Shown: positions 16,300 to 25,847 of the stretch, in pieces
How positions within the stretch are numbered: position 1 is the stretch's first letter
How the letters are laid out: each line of letters opens with the position of its first letter
Source of the DNA: an uncultured Eubacteriales bacterium
Lineage (GTDB): Bacteria; Bacillota; Clostridia; Christensenellales; CAG-917
DNA: 64,000 nucleotides
NCBI GenBank assembly: GCA_900548005.1
Contig: URIZ01000002.1
Location: 124,001 to 188,000 of the forward strand
Direction of reading: 5' to 3'
Made by a program: the position numbers and the translations under genes
The notes under the pieces: generated by a model
What the model was told of the DNA's origin: nothing
The model's input: the letters and a program-made list of their open reading frames with translations, nothing else
The model's database searches: none

Positions 16300-18924
16300 A
16301 TGATTATCGACAGAGAAAAACTTTCTCCCATGATGAGAAGGTATTTTGAAATCAAAGAAAACTACAAGGATTGTCTCTTGTTTTTCCGTCTTGGCGACTT
16401 CTACGAGATGTTTTTCGACGATGCCGTCACTGCTTCACGAGTGCTCGATTTGACGCTCACGGGCAGAGATTGCGGGCTTGAAGAGCGCGCGCCTATGTGC
16501 GGCGTTCCGTATCACGCTGTCGACAATTATATACGAAAACTCATAGAAAACGGTTTTAGAGTCGCAATTTGCGAGCAGCTGAGCGATCCAGCGACAAGCA
16601 AAGGGCTTGTGGATAGGGACGTGGTCAGAGTTGTGTCAAGCGGCACGATTATGGAAGAAGACATCCTTGACGAGAAGTCTTCCAACTATCTTTGCTCGGT
16701 TTTTTCAAACTCGCAAGGGTTCGGTATAGCGTGGGCGGACATCTCAACGGGCGAATTCAACGTGTACGAATACACGGGAGAAAACTCTCTTGACAGGCTA
16801 TCCAACTTGCTCGGAAGCATATCTCCGAGCGAGATCATTTGTAACGAAGACTTTGTGTCGAAATATCAAAAAGTGCAATATTTCATTTTGTCCGACAAGC
16901 GCGCAAGATGCTATCACGATTTTGCGTATTCGCTCTCGGCGGCGACAAAGCGCATTTGCTCGTCATTCAAAATATCGTCGCTGACGGTGTTCGAGCTTGA
17001 CGACAAAAACAATGCCGTATGCGCGGCGGGCGGGCTTTTGGAATACCTTGCTCAAACTCAAAAGCGTTCGCTTGGACAGCTTGGCAAAATCACGTTCTTG
17101 CGTGATAAGTCGTTTATGATGCTCGACACCGCCACAAGACGAAATCTTGAACTTACCGAGCGTGCAAGAGACGGTAAAAGGGTAGGCTCTTTGCTCAGCG
17201 TGCTTGACAAGACGTGCACGGCTATGGGCGCAAGGACCATGAAAAGATGGATAGAACAGCCCCTTCAAGACGCGGATATGATCAACAAACGCCTCGATGC
17301 CGTGGAAACGCTTTGCACGTCAAAAGCGGGCAGAGAACGCTTGTCTGACGCGCTTTCGCGCGCACGCGACCTTGAAAGACTCAATGGTAGGCTTGCTTAC
17401 GGAAACGCAACGCCCAAAGATTTGTTGTCTATAAGCGACACTTTGCAAGTCATTCCCGAGATAAAAGCGGCTCTTGACGGCGCTCAATCGGTATTGCTCA
17501 AAAAGATCAATACGTCATTGCATCCGCTTGAAAAAATTCAGATGGTGCTTGACAGTGCGCTTGACAGAGATGGTGTAAACAGCTACAAAAACGGCGGATA
17601 CGTCAAAAAAGGATACGACGATCAACTCGACCAAATGCGTGATATCAATCTCAGCGCAAAAGTTTGGCTGGCGGAGCTCGAAGCCAAAGAAAGAGACGAA
17701 ACGGGCATACGTACGCTCAAAGTCGGATTCAACAAAGTGTTCGGCTACTACATCGAAGTGTCAAAATCCTTCACGGACAAAGTGCCGTATCGCTATGAGA
17801 GAAAGCAAACGCTTGTCAACGGCGAAAGATACATAACTCAAGAATTGAAACAAATCGAAGAGAAGATCTTGACCGCCGAGGCGACCGCGTCAGCGCTCGA
17901 AGAGAAGATTTTCACCGAGCTGAAAACGCTTTGCTATGACAACCTTGCAAAATTGCAATCCAACGCAAACGCATTGAGTGCGTTAGATTGCCTGTTGTCC
18001 TTTGCAAACGTGTCCGTTGCCAACAATTATGTCAAGCCGACAATCAACAAGAAAGTGAAGTGCATCGACATCGAAGGCGGACGTCATCCGGTTGTGGAAA
18101 CGCTGCTCGACAAAGGGGCGTATGTGCCAAACGACACTTTGCTCAACGATTCGGATGACAGAACGATGATCATCACAGGTCCGAACATGGCGGGCAAAAG
18201 CACGTATATGCGACAGGTTGCAATCATCACTCTCATGGCGCATATCGGATGTTTTGTCCCGGCAAAGTCCGCGCAAATCGCATTGACGGATAGGATTTTC
18301 ACCCGTATCGGCGCAAGCGACGATTTGAGTGGCGGTCAAAGTACGTTCATGGTGGAGATGATAGAAGTCGCAACAATTTTAAACTATGCCACATCGTCAA
18401 GCCTACTCATTCTTGACGAAATCGGGCGCGGCACGTCAACGTTTGACGGGCTTTCGATTGCGTGGGCGGTGCTTGAATATATCACCAAAAACATCAAGGC
18501 AAAGACGCTTTTTGCCACGCATTTCCATGAATTGACCGAGCTTGAAGACCTTGACGGAGTCAAAAACTACCGAGTGCTTGTCAGTCAAGTGGGCGATTCC
18601 ATAGTCTTCTTGCACAAGATCGTGCGCGGCGGCGCATCGCAAAGTTTCGGCATCGAAGTAGCGTCTTTGGCAGGAGTGAACAAGCAAGTGATTGACCATG
18701 CAAAGAGCATTATGCGCTCGCTCGAAGAAGATTCCAAAAACAGAGATACCAACGAAATGTTGCTTTCATCCGCAAAGAAAAACGTCACGGCGCAAGTGAG
18801 TTTGTTTGACGCGGGAGAGAGCAAAATTGAACAGCAAATCAGAGATACAGACGTTGACAATCTCACGCCGCTGCAAGCATTGACGATACTCTCGGACTTG
18901 AAAAAGCAGCTTGAAAACGACTAA
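16300..18924 (+). CDS. mutS: DNA mismatch repair protein MutS
   Basis: Mismatch-recognition ATPase, 874 residues. The N-terminal mismatch-binding domain has the Phe-x-Glu wedge in RLGDFYEMFFDDA. The connector, lever and clamp domains follow, then Walker A GPNMAGKST near residue 627, LDEIGRGTSTFDG and FATHFHEL. The ATG at 16300 is chosen over the GTG at 16294 because AAGGAG at 16289-16294 is then properly spaced. The short C-terminus (TPLQALTILSDLKKQL) is the tetramer-type tail. It starts 2 nt after the miaB stop, so the two are cotranscribed. Confidence 0.97.
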   Translation: MIIDREKLSPMMRRYFEIKENYKDCLLFFRLGDFYEMFFDDAVTASRVLDLTLTGRDCGLEERAPMCGVPYHAVDNYIRKLIENGFRVAICEQLSDPATSKGLVDRDVVRVVSSGTIMEEDILDEKSSNYLCSVFSNSQGFGIAWADISTGEFNVYEYTGENSLDRLSNLLGSISPSEIICNEDFVSKYQKVQYFILSDKRARCYHDFAYSLSAATKRICSSFKISSLTVFELDDKNNAVCAAGGLLEYLAQTQKRSLGQLGKITFLRDKSFMMLDTATRRNLELTERARDGKRVGSLLSVLDKTCTAMGARTMKRWIEQPLQDADMINKRLDAVETLCTSKAGRERLSDALSRARDLERLNGRLAYGNATPKDLLSISDTLQVIPEIKAALDGAQSVLLKKINTSLHPLEKIQMVLDSALDRDGVNSYKNGGYVKKGYDDQLDQMRDINLSAKVWLAELEAKERDETGIRTLKVGFNKVFGYYIEVSKSFTDKVPYRYERKQTLVNGERYITQELKQIEEKILTAEATASALEEKIFTELKTLCYDNLAKLQSNANALSALDCLLSFANVSVANNYVKPTINKKVKCIDIEGGRHPVVETLLDKGAYVPNDTLLNDSDDRTMIITGPNMAGKSTYMRQVAIITLMAHIGCFVPAKSAQIALTDRIFTRIGASDDLSGGQSTFMVEMIEVATILNYATSSSLLILDEIGRGTSTFDGLSIAWAVLEYITKNIKAKTLFATHFHELTELEDLDGVKNYRVLVSQVGDSIVFLHKIVRGGASQSFGIEVASLAGVNKQVIDHAKSIMRSLEEDSKNRDTNEMLLSSAKKNVTAQVSLFDAGESKIEQQIRDTDVDNLTPLQALTILSDLKKQLEND

Positions 18925-18944
18925 ATACGCATAAAAAACCGTTA

Positions 18945-18960
18945 TATATCATTTGATATA
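18945..18960 (+). repeat. TATATC-N4-GATATA dyad upstream of mutL
   Basis: TATATC-ATTT-GATATA followed by AAAACG, 41 nt before the mutL ATG and 20 nt after the mutS stop. Confidence 0.7.
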
Positions 18961-19001
18961 AAACGAAAACATAAGAAAATCGCTCAATTTTGGAGAAAAC
19001 T

Positions 19002-20960
19002 ATGAGCAAGATAAATATATTGCAACCAAACGTTTTCAATATGATTTCGGCAGGCGAAGTGGTTGAAAGACCGTCTTCCGTCGTGAAAGAACTTGTTGAA
19101 AACTCAATCGATGCAGGCGCAACGTCCGTCGATATTTTTGTCGAGCAAGGCGGACTTTTGAAAATTCAAGTCAGCGACAACGGCATCGGCATCGAAAAAG
19201 ACGATATGCGCAGCGCATTCTTGCCGCACGCAACGAGCAAACTGAAAAATATCACCGATTGGGACTCGCTTGCCACTCTCGGTTTCAGAGGCGAGGCTCT
19301 TGCGAGCATATCTTCGGTGAGTGAAGTCACGCTTGTTTCGTCATACAAGGGCAATTCGTCAAAAATCTGCCTTTCGGGCGGCAAAGTTACGCTCGAAAGC
19401 GAAGATTCGAGAGCGCAAGGTACGATAATCACCGTTGAAAATCTCTTTTTCAACACGCCTGCACGCTTAAAGTTTATGAAAAAAGCGTCAAGCGAGTTGC
19501 ATTATGTCGAAGACGTGGTGCGCATGCTCATTCTTGCCAATCCGTCAATTCGCATATCGCTTTCAAACGAAGACGGTGAGATCTTGCGCAATGACGGCGG
19601 AGATCTTATTGACGCGATATATTCCGTTTACGGCGCAAAAATTGCCGACAATTTGCTTGAAATCAAGCAAAATCAGCAAGGATCAATCAAAATCACAGGG
19701 TATATATCCAAAGTCGATTTCACAAAACCGAATAGAACGTATCAAACGATTATCGTCAACGGACGCGCCGTTCAAGACGTTACGGTGCAGACGGCAGTCG
19801 AAAAAGCGTATGCGGAGTTTTTGATGAAACGCACATATCCGGTGTTTGTGCTTGACGTAGTGATGCCGTTTGATGACGTGGACGTCAATGTTCATCCGTC
19901 CAAAACCGAGATCAGATTCGTTGACAAACAAGCGGTGTTTTCTGCAGTATACCACGCGGCTCTTGACACGATCAACGACAGCATTTCCGGCGTTGCGTAC
20001 GGCTTTGACATCGCAAAAAACGACGATTCGGACAGGATTTTGACTCAAAACTCGTCAAATCAGGCTGATTTTTTGCAAAATTCAAACAAAAAAGCCGAAA
20101 ATATCGTGCAAACGCACATCGACACCTCAAAACTGTTTTCGGGCAAAACCACGCCAAAAAACTATACGTCGTTCAATGATTTCGGCGGTTTTTCGGGCGT
20201 GTCGAACAAAAGCGTCTTGAAAGATTCGCCGTTGTCGGCACTTAACGATATAGATTTTGCGAACAGTTGTGCTAAGGATATTTGCAGCAATAAAGAACGT
20301 GATTCTGCAAACGAGAATTCAGGACCGTATTGGAATTTCAACGAAAACTCGGCATTGACAACCGATACGGACGATTCAATCGGTGTTTTTGACGGAAAAA
20401 TCGTCGGTCAAATCTTTGATACGTACATCGTTTGCGAACGTGGCGATTTCGTATATCTAATCGATCAGCACGCAGCTCATGAGCGTATTTTGTACGATTC
20501 GATACTCAAAAAATTCAACGTTGAGTTCAAACAGCCGCTTTTGATACCGTACAAACTCACGATGACGGGCGAAGAAGAAGAGTATTTTGACAAAATCTTT
20601 CCGAATCTTGAAAAACTCGGTTTCGACATCGAGCATGACGGCAAAACATATCTTATAAAAGCCGTTCCCGAACCTGTGTCAAAAATCAATTTTGCAAAAT
20701 TCTTTGCCGATTTGTTTGCCAACATGCAAAGCGAGAGCGAGCTTACACTTGAAAACCTTCTCAAAGACAAGCTTTGCCAACAAGCGTGTAAAGCGGCGAT
20801 AAAAGGCGGAGATTCGCTTTCAAGAGCGCAAATCGAGCGTGTTTTGAAAAATTATGTGGACGAAAACGGCAATTTGCCGACAAAATGTCCGCACGGAAGA
20901 CCTGCAGTCATCGCCTTTACCAAAACCGACGTCGAAAAGATGTTCAAGCGCATAGTTTGA
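19002..20960 (+). CDS. mutL: DNA mismatch repair protein MutL
   Basis: Partner of MutS, 652 residues. The N-terminal GHKL ATPase is clear: SAGEVVERPSSVVKELVENSIDAGA, DNGIGI, ATSKL, GFRGEALASI. A variable linker (about 330-460) joins the C-terminal dimerisation/endonuclease domain. There DQHAAHERILYD occupies the metal-binding DQHA-x2-E-x4-E position, with Asp instead of the last Glu, and KCPHGRPAV is the second endonuclease motif. The ATG at 19002 follows TTGGAGAAAAC; the upstream TTG at 18990 overlaps that ribosome site and is rejected. Confidence 0.97.
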   Translation: MSKINILQPNVFNMISAGEVVERPSSVVKELVENSIDAGATSVDIFVEQGGLLKIQVSDNGIGIEKDDMRSAFLPHATSKLKNITDWDSLATLGFRGEALASISSVSEVTLVSSYKGNSSKICLSGGKVTLESEDSRAQGTIITVENLFFNTPARLKFMKKASSELHYVEDVVRMLILANPSIRISLSNEDGEILRNDGGDLIDAIYSVYGAKIADNLLEIKQNQQGSIKITGYISKVDFTKPNRTYQTIIVNGRAVQDVTVQTAVEKAYAEFLMKRTYPVFVLDVVMPFDDVDVNVHPSKTEIRFVDKQAVFSAVYHAALDTINDSISGVAYGFDIAKNDDSDRILTQNSSNQADFLQNSNKKAENIVQTHIDTSKLFSGKTTPKNYTSFNDFGGFSGVSNKSVLKDSPLSALNDIDFANSCAKDICSNKERDSANENSGPYWNFNENSALTTDTDDSIGVFDGKIVGQIFDTYIVCERGDFVYLIDQHAAHERILYDSILKKFNVEFKQPLLIPYKLTMTGEEEEYFDKIFPNLEKLGFDIEHDGKTYLIKAVPEPVSKINFAKFFADLFANMQSESELTLENLLKDKLCQQACKAAIKGGDSLSRAQIERVLKNYVDENGNLPTKCPHGRPAVIAFTKTDVEKMFKRIV

Positions 20961-21133
20961 TTTTTGAACGCTATATATATGGTTATATAGGACATATCAA
21001 ACTTTTTTGCAAGCACAGAATAAGTCGAACGCAAATTATGTCGCAAGTTTTCCGTGTGCGATAACAAACCGAATTTGCGACCTATCGAAACATCACAACT
21101 TATATATTGTCGCGCGCACGCGCGCATACGCGT

Positions 21134-22096
21134 ATGAAAACAATTTATCCGCCAATCTTCATAGCAGGTCCGACAGCATCGGGCAAATCCGCGCTCGCGA
21201 TAAAACTCGCCGAGCGTTTTGACAGCGTGGTGATTTCGGCGGACAGCATGCAAATTTATCGCACGCTCGACGTCGGCACGGCAAAAGAAGATTTGTCCGT
21301 GCGAGAAAGGATTCCGCACAAACTCATTGACGTTGTGGATGCCGATCAAGAGTTTTCCGTTGCCGAATTTGCGCAAATGGCAAAAGCGGAGATTGCAAAA
21401 GCGCAAGAAGACGGCAAATTGCCCATTGTCGTGGGCGGAACGGGGCTGTATTTTGAGTCCTTACTTTATCCGATGAGCTTTGCAAACGTCATCAAAAATC
21501 CCGAACTGCGTGAAAAATTGCAGTCGGACTTTGAAACGCTCGGCGCAAAAGCCATGCATGACAGACTTTATGAATTAGATCCCGAAACTGCGCAAAGATT
21601 GCACGAAAACGATGAAAAACGAGTCGTTCGCGCGCTTGAAATCATTCTGACAACAGGCAAAACGCTTGCGCAATCATCTGACAAAAAGGAAACGCCCAAC
21701 GTGATCATGGTTGGGCTCGACACCGACAGACAAAAGCTCTACGACCGTATCAACGCGCGCGTGGATGTGATGTTCAATATGGGACTTGTGGATGAAGTCT
21801 ATTCTGTTGGCGATTTTTCATATCAATCCATGCAAGCAATCGGCTACAAAGAATTTGCGCCGTACAAACCCGAGTTTATAGACGGTCATTACGTGCTTTC
21901 CGAGCAACAAATCGCCGAAATCAAGGACAAAATCAAGCAACATACACGCAATTATGCAAAACGTCAGCTAACTTGGTTCAGAAAATACGACTTCGTCAAA
22001 TGGTTTGACGTCAATGACCAAGACGGCGCAATCGAATACATACAAAATCAAATAAACAACACAATTTGTCGCGAAAATGCGACCAAACAGGCATAA
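21134..22096 (+). CDS. miaA: tRNA dimethylallyltransferase MiaA
   Basis: Adds the dimethylallyl group to A37 of tRNAs reading UNN codons, supplying MiaB's substrate. 320 residues; P-loop GPTASGKSAL at residues 10-19, ISADSMQIYRTLDVGTAK, VVGGTGLY, and the C-terminal RQLTWFR. The ATG at 21134 is preceded by an alternating CG/CA/TA stretch, not by a Shine-Dalgarno sequence. A TTG at 21107 is a possible longer start but is equally unsupported. TATATT at 21103-21108 could be a -10 element, which would leave a very short leader. Confidence 0.94.
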   Translation: MKTIYPPIFIAGPTASGKSALAIKLAERFDSVVISADSMQIYRTLDVGTAKEDLSVRERIPHKLIDVVDADQEFSVAEFAQMAKAEIAKAQEDGKLPIVVGGTGLYFESLLYPMSFANVIKNPELREKLQSDFETLGAKAMHDRLYELDPETAQRLHENDEKRVVRALEIILTTGKTLAQSSDKKETPNVIMVGLDTDRQKLYDRINARVDVMFNMGLVDEVYSVGDFSYQSMQAIGYKEFAPYKPEFIDGHYVLSEQQIAEIKDKIKQHTRNYAKRQLTWFRKYDFVKWFDVNDQDGAIEYIQNQINNTICRENATKQA

Positions 22097-22098
22097 AA

Positions 22099-23346
22099 AT
22101 GGACAAAAACAACGCACTCAAACTCATTCAACAATGCGAAATCGAACTCAAAAATCAATTCGCTCGTCTTGACGACATCGCGCTTTACAATCAAAAAAAA
22201 GTGCTTGACGCATACAAAAATCAAGCAATTCAGGCGCGCCACATGTTTGGCACAACCGGCTACGGCTACGATGACATCGGCCGTGACACGCTTTGCAGAC
22301 TTTATGCGGACATTTTTCACGCGCAAAGCGCAATCGTATCGCCAAATATCGTATCCGGCACGCACGCTTTGACGCTTATGCTTTTCGGCGTTTTGCGTCC
22401 CGGCGACAAATTGTTGGCAATTTCCGGCATGCCGTACGACACGCTCAACGACGTGATTATGGCAAAAAACAAAGGCTCTTTGCGTGATTTCGGCGTCAAA
22501 TTTGACAAAATTGACCTAAAAACCAATCCCGATTTGACTCCCGAGTTCGACAAAGAAGCCATCAAAACCGCGCTCGAATCCGAGGCTATAAAAGCGGTCT
22601 TTCTCGCAAGAAGCCGCGGTTACAGCCTAAGACAAGCAATCAGCGTGGAAAAAGTGGGCGAAATCATATCTTTTGTCAAAAAAATCAGCCCCAAAACGCT
22701 TGTTTTGGTTGACAACTGCTATGGCGAATTTGTCGAAAAAATCGAACCGACAGATGTCGGAGCCGATTTGATTGCAGGCTCGCTCATCAAAAATATCGGC
22801 GGTGGCATCGCTCCCACAGGCGGATACGTCGCAGGACGCGCCGATCTTGTCGAGCTTGTATCCTATCGTTTGACCGCGCCATCGCTCGGCATGGAAGAAG
22901 GCTCGTATACCTATGGTTATTTGCCGTATTATCAAGGTCTTTTCCTTGCGCCTTCGGCGGTCAAAAATGCGCTGAAAGGCTCGCTTTTGTTTGCAAAAAC
23001 ATACACAAAACTCGGTTTTGAGACGCTCCCGCGCGATGATATGCCGCCTTTTGACATCGTAACCAGCATAAAACTCGGCTCAGCCGACAAATTGATCGAT
23101 TTTTGCGGCGCAATCCAAGAGATTTCGCCAATCGACAGCAACGTCAAGCCGATGCCATGGGATATGCCCGGTTATCAAGACCAAGTCATCATGGCTGCCG
23201 GCGCATTTGTGCAAGGCTCGTCAATCGAATTGAGCGCAGATTCGCCGATCAAAGAACCGTATATTGTCTACGTTCAAGGCGGACTTACGTACGAACACGC
23301 ATATTTGGCGGTTTTGCACACGCTCGAAACCTTGAATTTTGACTAA
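22099..23346 (+). CDS. ynbB: PLP-dependent methionine gamma-lyase-like protein (YnbB / 'aluminum resistance' family)
   Basis: Fold type I PLP enzyme of the family often labelled aluminum resistance protein or methionine gamma-lyase-like; true substrate not established. 415 residues. GYGYDDIGRDTL and the glycine-rich TGYVAG-type stretch (IGGGIAPTGGYVAGR) are typical. The PLP lysine is expected in AGSLIKNIGG, with DNCYGEF upstream as the Asp contact. It starts 2 nt after miaA. The miaA-ynbB neighbourhood is conserved in Bacillota, usually with hfq between; hfq is absent here. Two terminator-like hairpins follow. Confidence 0.85.
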   Translation: MDKNNALKLIQQCEIELKNQFARLDDIALYNQKKVLDAYKNQAIQARHMFGTTGYGYDDIGRDTLCRLYADIFHAQSAIVSPNIVSGTHALTLMLFGVLRPGDKLLAISGMPYDTLNDVIMAKNKGSLRDFGVKFDKIDLKTNPDLTPEFDKEAIKTALESEAIKAVFLARSRGYSLRQAISVEKVGEIISFVKKISPKTLVLVDNCYGEFVEKIEPTDVGADLIAGSLIKNIGGGIAPTGGYVAGRADLVELVSYRLTAPSLGMEEGSYTYGYLPYYQGLFLAPSAVKNALKGSLLFAKTYTKLGFETLPRDDMPPFDIVTSIKLGSADKLIDFCGAIQEISPIDSNVKPMPWDMPGYQDQVIMAAGAFVQGSSIELSADSPIKEPYIVYVQGGLTYEHAYLAVLHTLETLNFD

Positions 23347-23355
23347 AATCGCCGA

Positions 23356-23432
23356 AAAAATCGCCGATTTTTCAATAAAATCCGAATTAAAAGCCGAAAT
23401 CTCAACCGACAAAGCCAAGATTTTTTGGCTTT
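23356..23432 (+). terminator. Two terminators after ynbB
   Basis: First: AAAAATC-GCC-GATTTTT (23356-23372), 10 nt after the stop. Second: AAAGCCAA (23411-23418), 6-nt loop, TTGGCTTT (23425-23432). Confidence 0.75.
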
Positions 23433-23860
23433 TATAAGCGGTAAAAAAAGATAAGATTATCGGCGGAAATCTAATCGAAAAAAAAGATGGAGGATCGACG
23501 GCAATCTAAACGAAAAATATAGAGTATCGGTAAAAATCCGTTTTAAAACGATTTGAAACATCAATAAAGTAAAATAAGCGTACAAATCAAAGTTTGAACT
23601 TGCAAATCAACAAAGAAAAAGTCAATTTGCGCAAGTCGAACAATCGGATGATTGACAAAAACCGAATGACAAAGTCAATTTTGCGAATTATCACAAAATT
23701 TGACAATAATATTATATCAGTTGATATTAAAATAAACACCACAATTAACTGCCGTTTTTATCACTATCATTTCGTAAAGCTCGTGTTTTGCGAATAGTTA
23801 AAACATTGAAAAAGATATACTACTCTACCAAATTTTCGCAAAAAAATAGCCACTGTATGT
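23433..23860. other. Non-coding AT-rich gap with one repeat pair and one dyad
   Basis: No credible gene. It contains an imperfect direct repeat: TCGGCGGAAATCTAATCG (from 23460) and TCGACGGCAATCTAAACG (from 23495), each followed by a run of As. It also contains one TATATC-AGTT-GATATT dyad (23713-23728). Nothing downstream on the plus strand would explain a promoter here, as the next gene is on the minus strand. Confidence 0.6.
23713..23728 (+). repeat. TATATC-N4-GATATT dyad in orphan gap
   Basis: TATATC-AGTT-GATATT followed by AAAATAAA. The only copy that is not close upstream of a gene start. Confidence 0.6.
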
Positions 23861-23890
23861 AAAAATCACTGCAACTCTGCAGTGATTTTT
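23861..23890. terminator. Terminator 3' of the nfo-like gene
   Basis: Perfect 13-bp stem AAAAATCACTGCA (23861-23873), loop ACTC, TGCAGTGATTTTT (23878-23890), symmetrical and usable in both directions. Confidence 0.88.
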
Positions 23891-24007
23891 ATATTGATTT
23901 ATGATTAAAGACTGATAAATCTACTGAATTTGTGAAACCGATTTTACTCGATTGATTTGTCAAAATTCAAAATGCGATTACAATGCGATCGGGCTGATTG
24001 TATTCAC

Positions 24008-24880
24008 TTATATTTGATTTGCGATAGATTGCATATAGCAGTTTTTCATATAAAGCGAATCTATCATTTGAGTGCCTGCCGACTCGCTGAGAATATGCGG
24101 CGTAAGTCCGTTTTTGACGATGACTTCGCACAAAGGCTCGAATTGCGGGCCATAAATGGTGTCTTCAAAAGTCAAATGCTTGATTTCGCCTTTTGCACCG
24201 AACATGATTTTGCTGAAATGCACGTGCATATTTTTGGTTTTCTCTTCACCGATACCGTCAAACATATCGTCGATGATTCGTTGAAAATCGTCTGCGGTTT
24301 TGAGTGCGCCGCCCAAAAGGCTGTTGACGTGTCCAAAGTCCACGCAAGGATAAACGTTTGGCGCGAGTGTGCAAAGCTCGATGACTTCCTTCACCGTCCC
24401 GATTTGCGCTTGTTTGCCCATAGTCTCGGGGCAAACGATGAGATCGTCATCGCCGTTTTGCTTGATGACATAAAGTGCGCGCGCAAAATTGTCTTTGGTG
24501 CGAGCAAACGCTTCGTTTCTTGGTTGTTTGCCTTCTGCTCCCGGGTGAAACACGCATCTTGAGCCGTGAAAATGCCTAAGAGCTTTCAAGGATTGCGTCA
24601 AATATCCGATGGAATTGTCCGCTTTTTCTTGCTCGACGGACGCAAAATTGATAAAATACGGCGCATGAACGCTCATTTCGATGCCAAACTCGTCCGCTTT
24701 TGCTCCGATTGCCTCGGCGGTCGCATCGCTTATGCGCACCCCCTTGCCAAAGGAATATTCAAAAAGGTCAAGCCCTTTGTTTTTGAGCCATTCGGGCATT
24801 TGCAGCGTTGCCGAATAGCCTTCTTGCATAAAAGTTTCGTCATGCCCTGACGGGCCGAAAGTTGCTCTGTCGTAGTTCAT
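24008..24880 (-). CDS. Endonuclease IV-like TIM-barrel protein
   Basis: 290 residues of the AP endonuclease 2 / Nfo-type (beta/alpha)8 family. Metal ligands visible in order: His in SVHAPYFINFAS, His in CVFHPGAEG, Glu in VCPETMGK, Asp and His in CVDFGHVNS, His in NMHVHFSKI and Glu in ILSESAGTQ. The usual D-x-H of canonical endonuclease IV appears as a looser E-I-K-H (KGEIKH), so the third zinc site may differ. AP-site repair is likely but not certain; some relatives are sugar isomerases. It follows ribF by 21 nt and is the last gene of the long minus-strand run. Confidence 0.8.
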   Translation of the reverse strand: MNYDRATFGPSGHDETFMQEGYSATLQMPEWLKNKGLDLFEYSFGKGVRISDATAEAIGAKADEFGIEMSVHAPYFINFASVEQEKADNSIGYLTQSLKALRHFHGSRCVFHPGAEGKQPRNEAFARTKDNFARALYVIKQNGDDDLIVCPETMGKQAQIGTVKEVIELCTLAPNVYPCVDFGHVNSLLGGALKTADDFQRIIDDMFDGIGEEKTKNMHVHFSKIMFGAKGEIKHLTFEDTIYGPQFEPLCEVIVKNGLTPHILSESAGTQMIDSLYMKNCYMQSIANQI

Positions 24881-24901
24881 TTTGTCACCAAAGCGGCGTA
24901 T

Positions 24902-25840
24902 TTAGCCTTGTATTTTTGCAAAATCGGGATAATTTTGCAAGATTTGTCTTATTTGTTGTTCGTCTTTTTCAAGCTGCGACTTCAACTCCTCAACGGAGTT
25001 GAATTTTGTCACTTCGCGCGTGCGATCAATGAAGTAGACAACGATATTTTTGTCGTACACGTCCAAGTTGAAATCGAATATGAACGTCTCAACAGACACG
25101 CTGTCGTCATTGAACGTGGGTTTCTTGCCAACGTTTGTCATAGACTTGAACACTTGCCCGTCAATCACGCAAAAAGTGGCGTATATTCCGTCTTTGAGCA
25201 TAAGTCGATCGCAATCGGGCGCAATATTGACGGTGGGAAATCCGATCCCCGTGCCCTTGTGGCGCGCGTGTTGAACGACACCGCTCATAAAATAGGGAAT
25301 GGCGAGATGCGAATCGAGAGCCGCAACTTCACCGTCCTTTACAAGCGTTTTGAGATAAGTTGTGGACAGTTTTTTACCCGAAACTGTCTCAAATGGCACG
25401 ACAACAAGGGATATTCCCTTATTTTTGCAATATGAGCCAAGCATTTCGACATTGCCATGCGCACCTTTGCCGAACGTGTAATCCGCGCCGACAACAATAC
25501 ATCTAACGTCAAAATTGCTTGTGAGTTTGTCAAGAAAAGCCGTTGGCTCTGTTGAAATAAAATTTTCGTTGAACGTTGCACCGATGACGTCATCAAGCCC
25601 GAGTTTGTCAAGGATAAAAAGCCTATCTTGAAACGTACAAATCTGTTTATCCTTGCCAAACGGAAGGTTCGGATCGTTTGTGAACGTCAAAAGCGCGCTT
25701 TCAATGCCGTTGTCATTTGCAAAACGCTTTGCATTTTCGACGAGCATTGCGTGCCCCGTGTGAATACAATCGAAAAATCCGAGCGCAACAGCGATCGGTT
25801 GGTCATATTTATTTTCAAATGATAGCACTTTCACGTTCAT
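24902..25840 (-). CDS. ribF: Bifunctional riboflavin kinase / FAD synthetase
   Basis: Converts riboflavin to FMN and FAD. 312 residues. The N-terminal nucleotidyltransferase has ALGFFDCIHTGHAMLV (G-x-x-D-x-x-H-x-GH) and the ADYTFGKGAHG motif. The C-terminal flavokinase (about 185-300) has GTGIGFPTVNI and NVGKKPTF. AAGGCGG lies before the ATG, which is 7 nt downstream of the truB stop; the truB-ribF order is standard in Bacillota. No FMN riboswitch is present. Confidence 0.95.
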   Translation of the reverse strand: MNVKVLSFENKYDQPIAVALGFFDCIHTGHAMLVENAKRFANDNGIESALLTFTNDPNLPFGKDKQICTFQDRLFILDKLGLDDVIGATFNENFISTEPTAFLDKLTSNFDVRCIVVGADYTFGKGAHGNVEMLGSYCKNKGISLVVVPFETVSGKKLSTTYLKTLVKDGEVAALDSHLAIPYFMSGVVQHARHKGTGIGFPTVNIAPDCDRLMLKDGIYATFCVIDGQVFKSMTNVGKKPTFNDDSVSVETFIFDFNLDVYDKNIVVYFIDRTREVTKFNSVEELKSQLEKDEQQIRQILQNYPDFAKIQG

Positions 25841-25847
25841 ATCCGCC

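Noticed and set aside
23594..23797. 67-codon open frame in the gap after ynbB
   Set aside because: AT-rich, no ribosome site, Asn/Ile/Lys-rich composition expected by chance, and it overlaps the dyad repeat.
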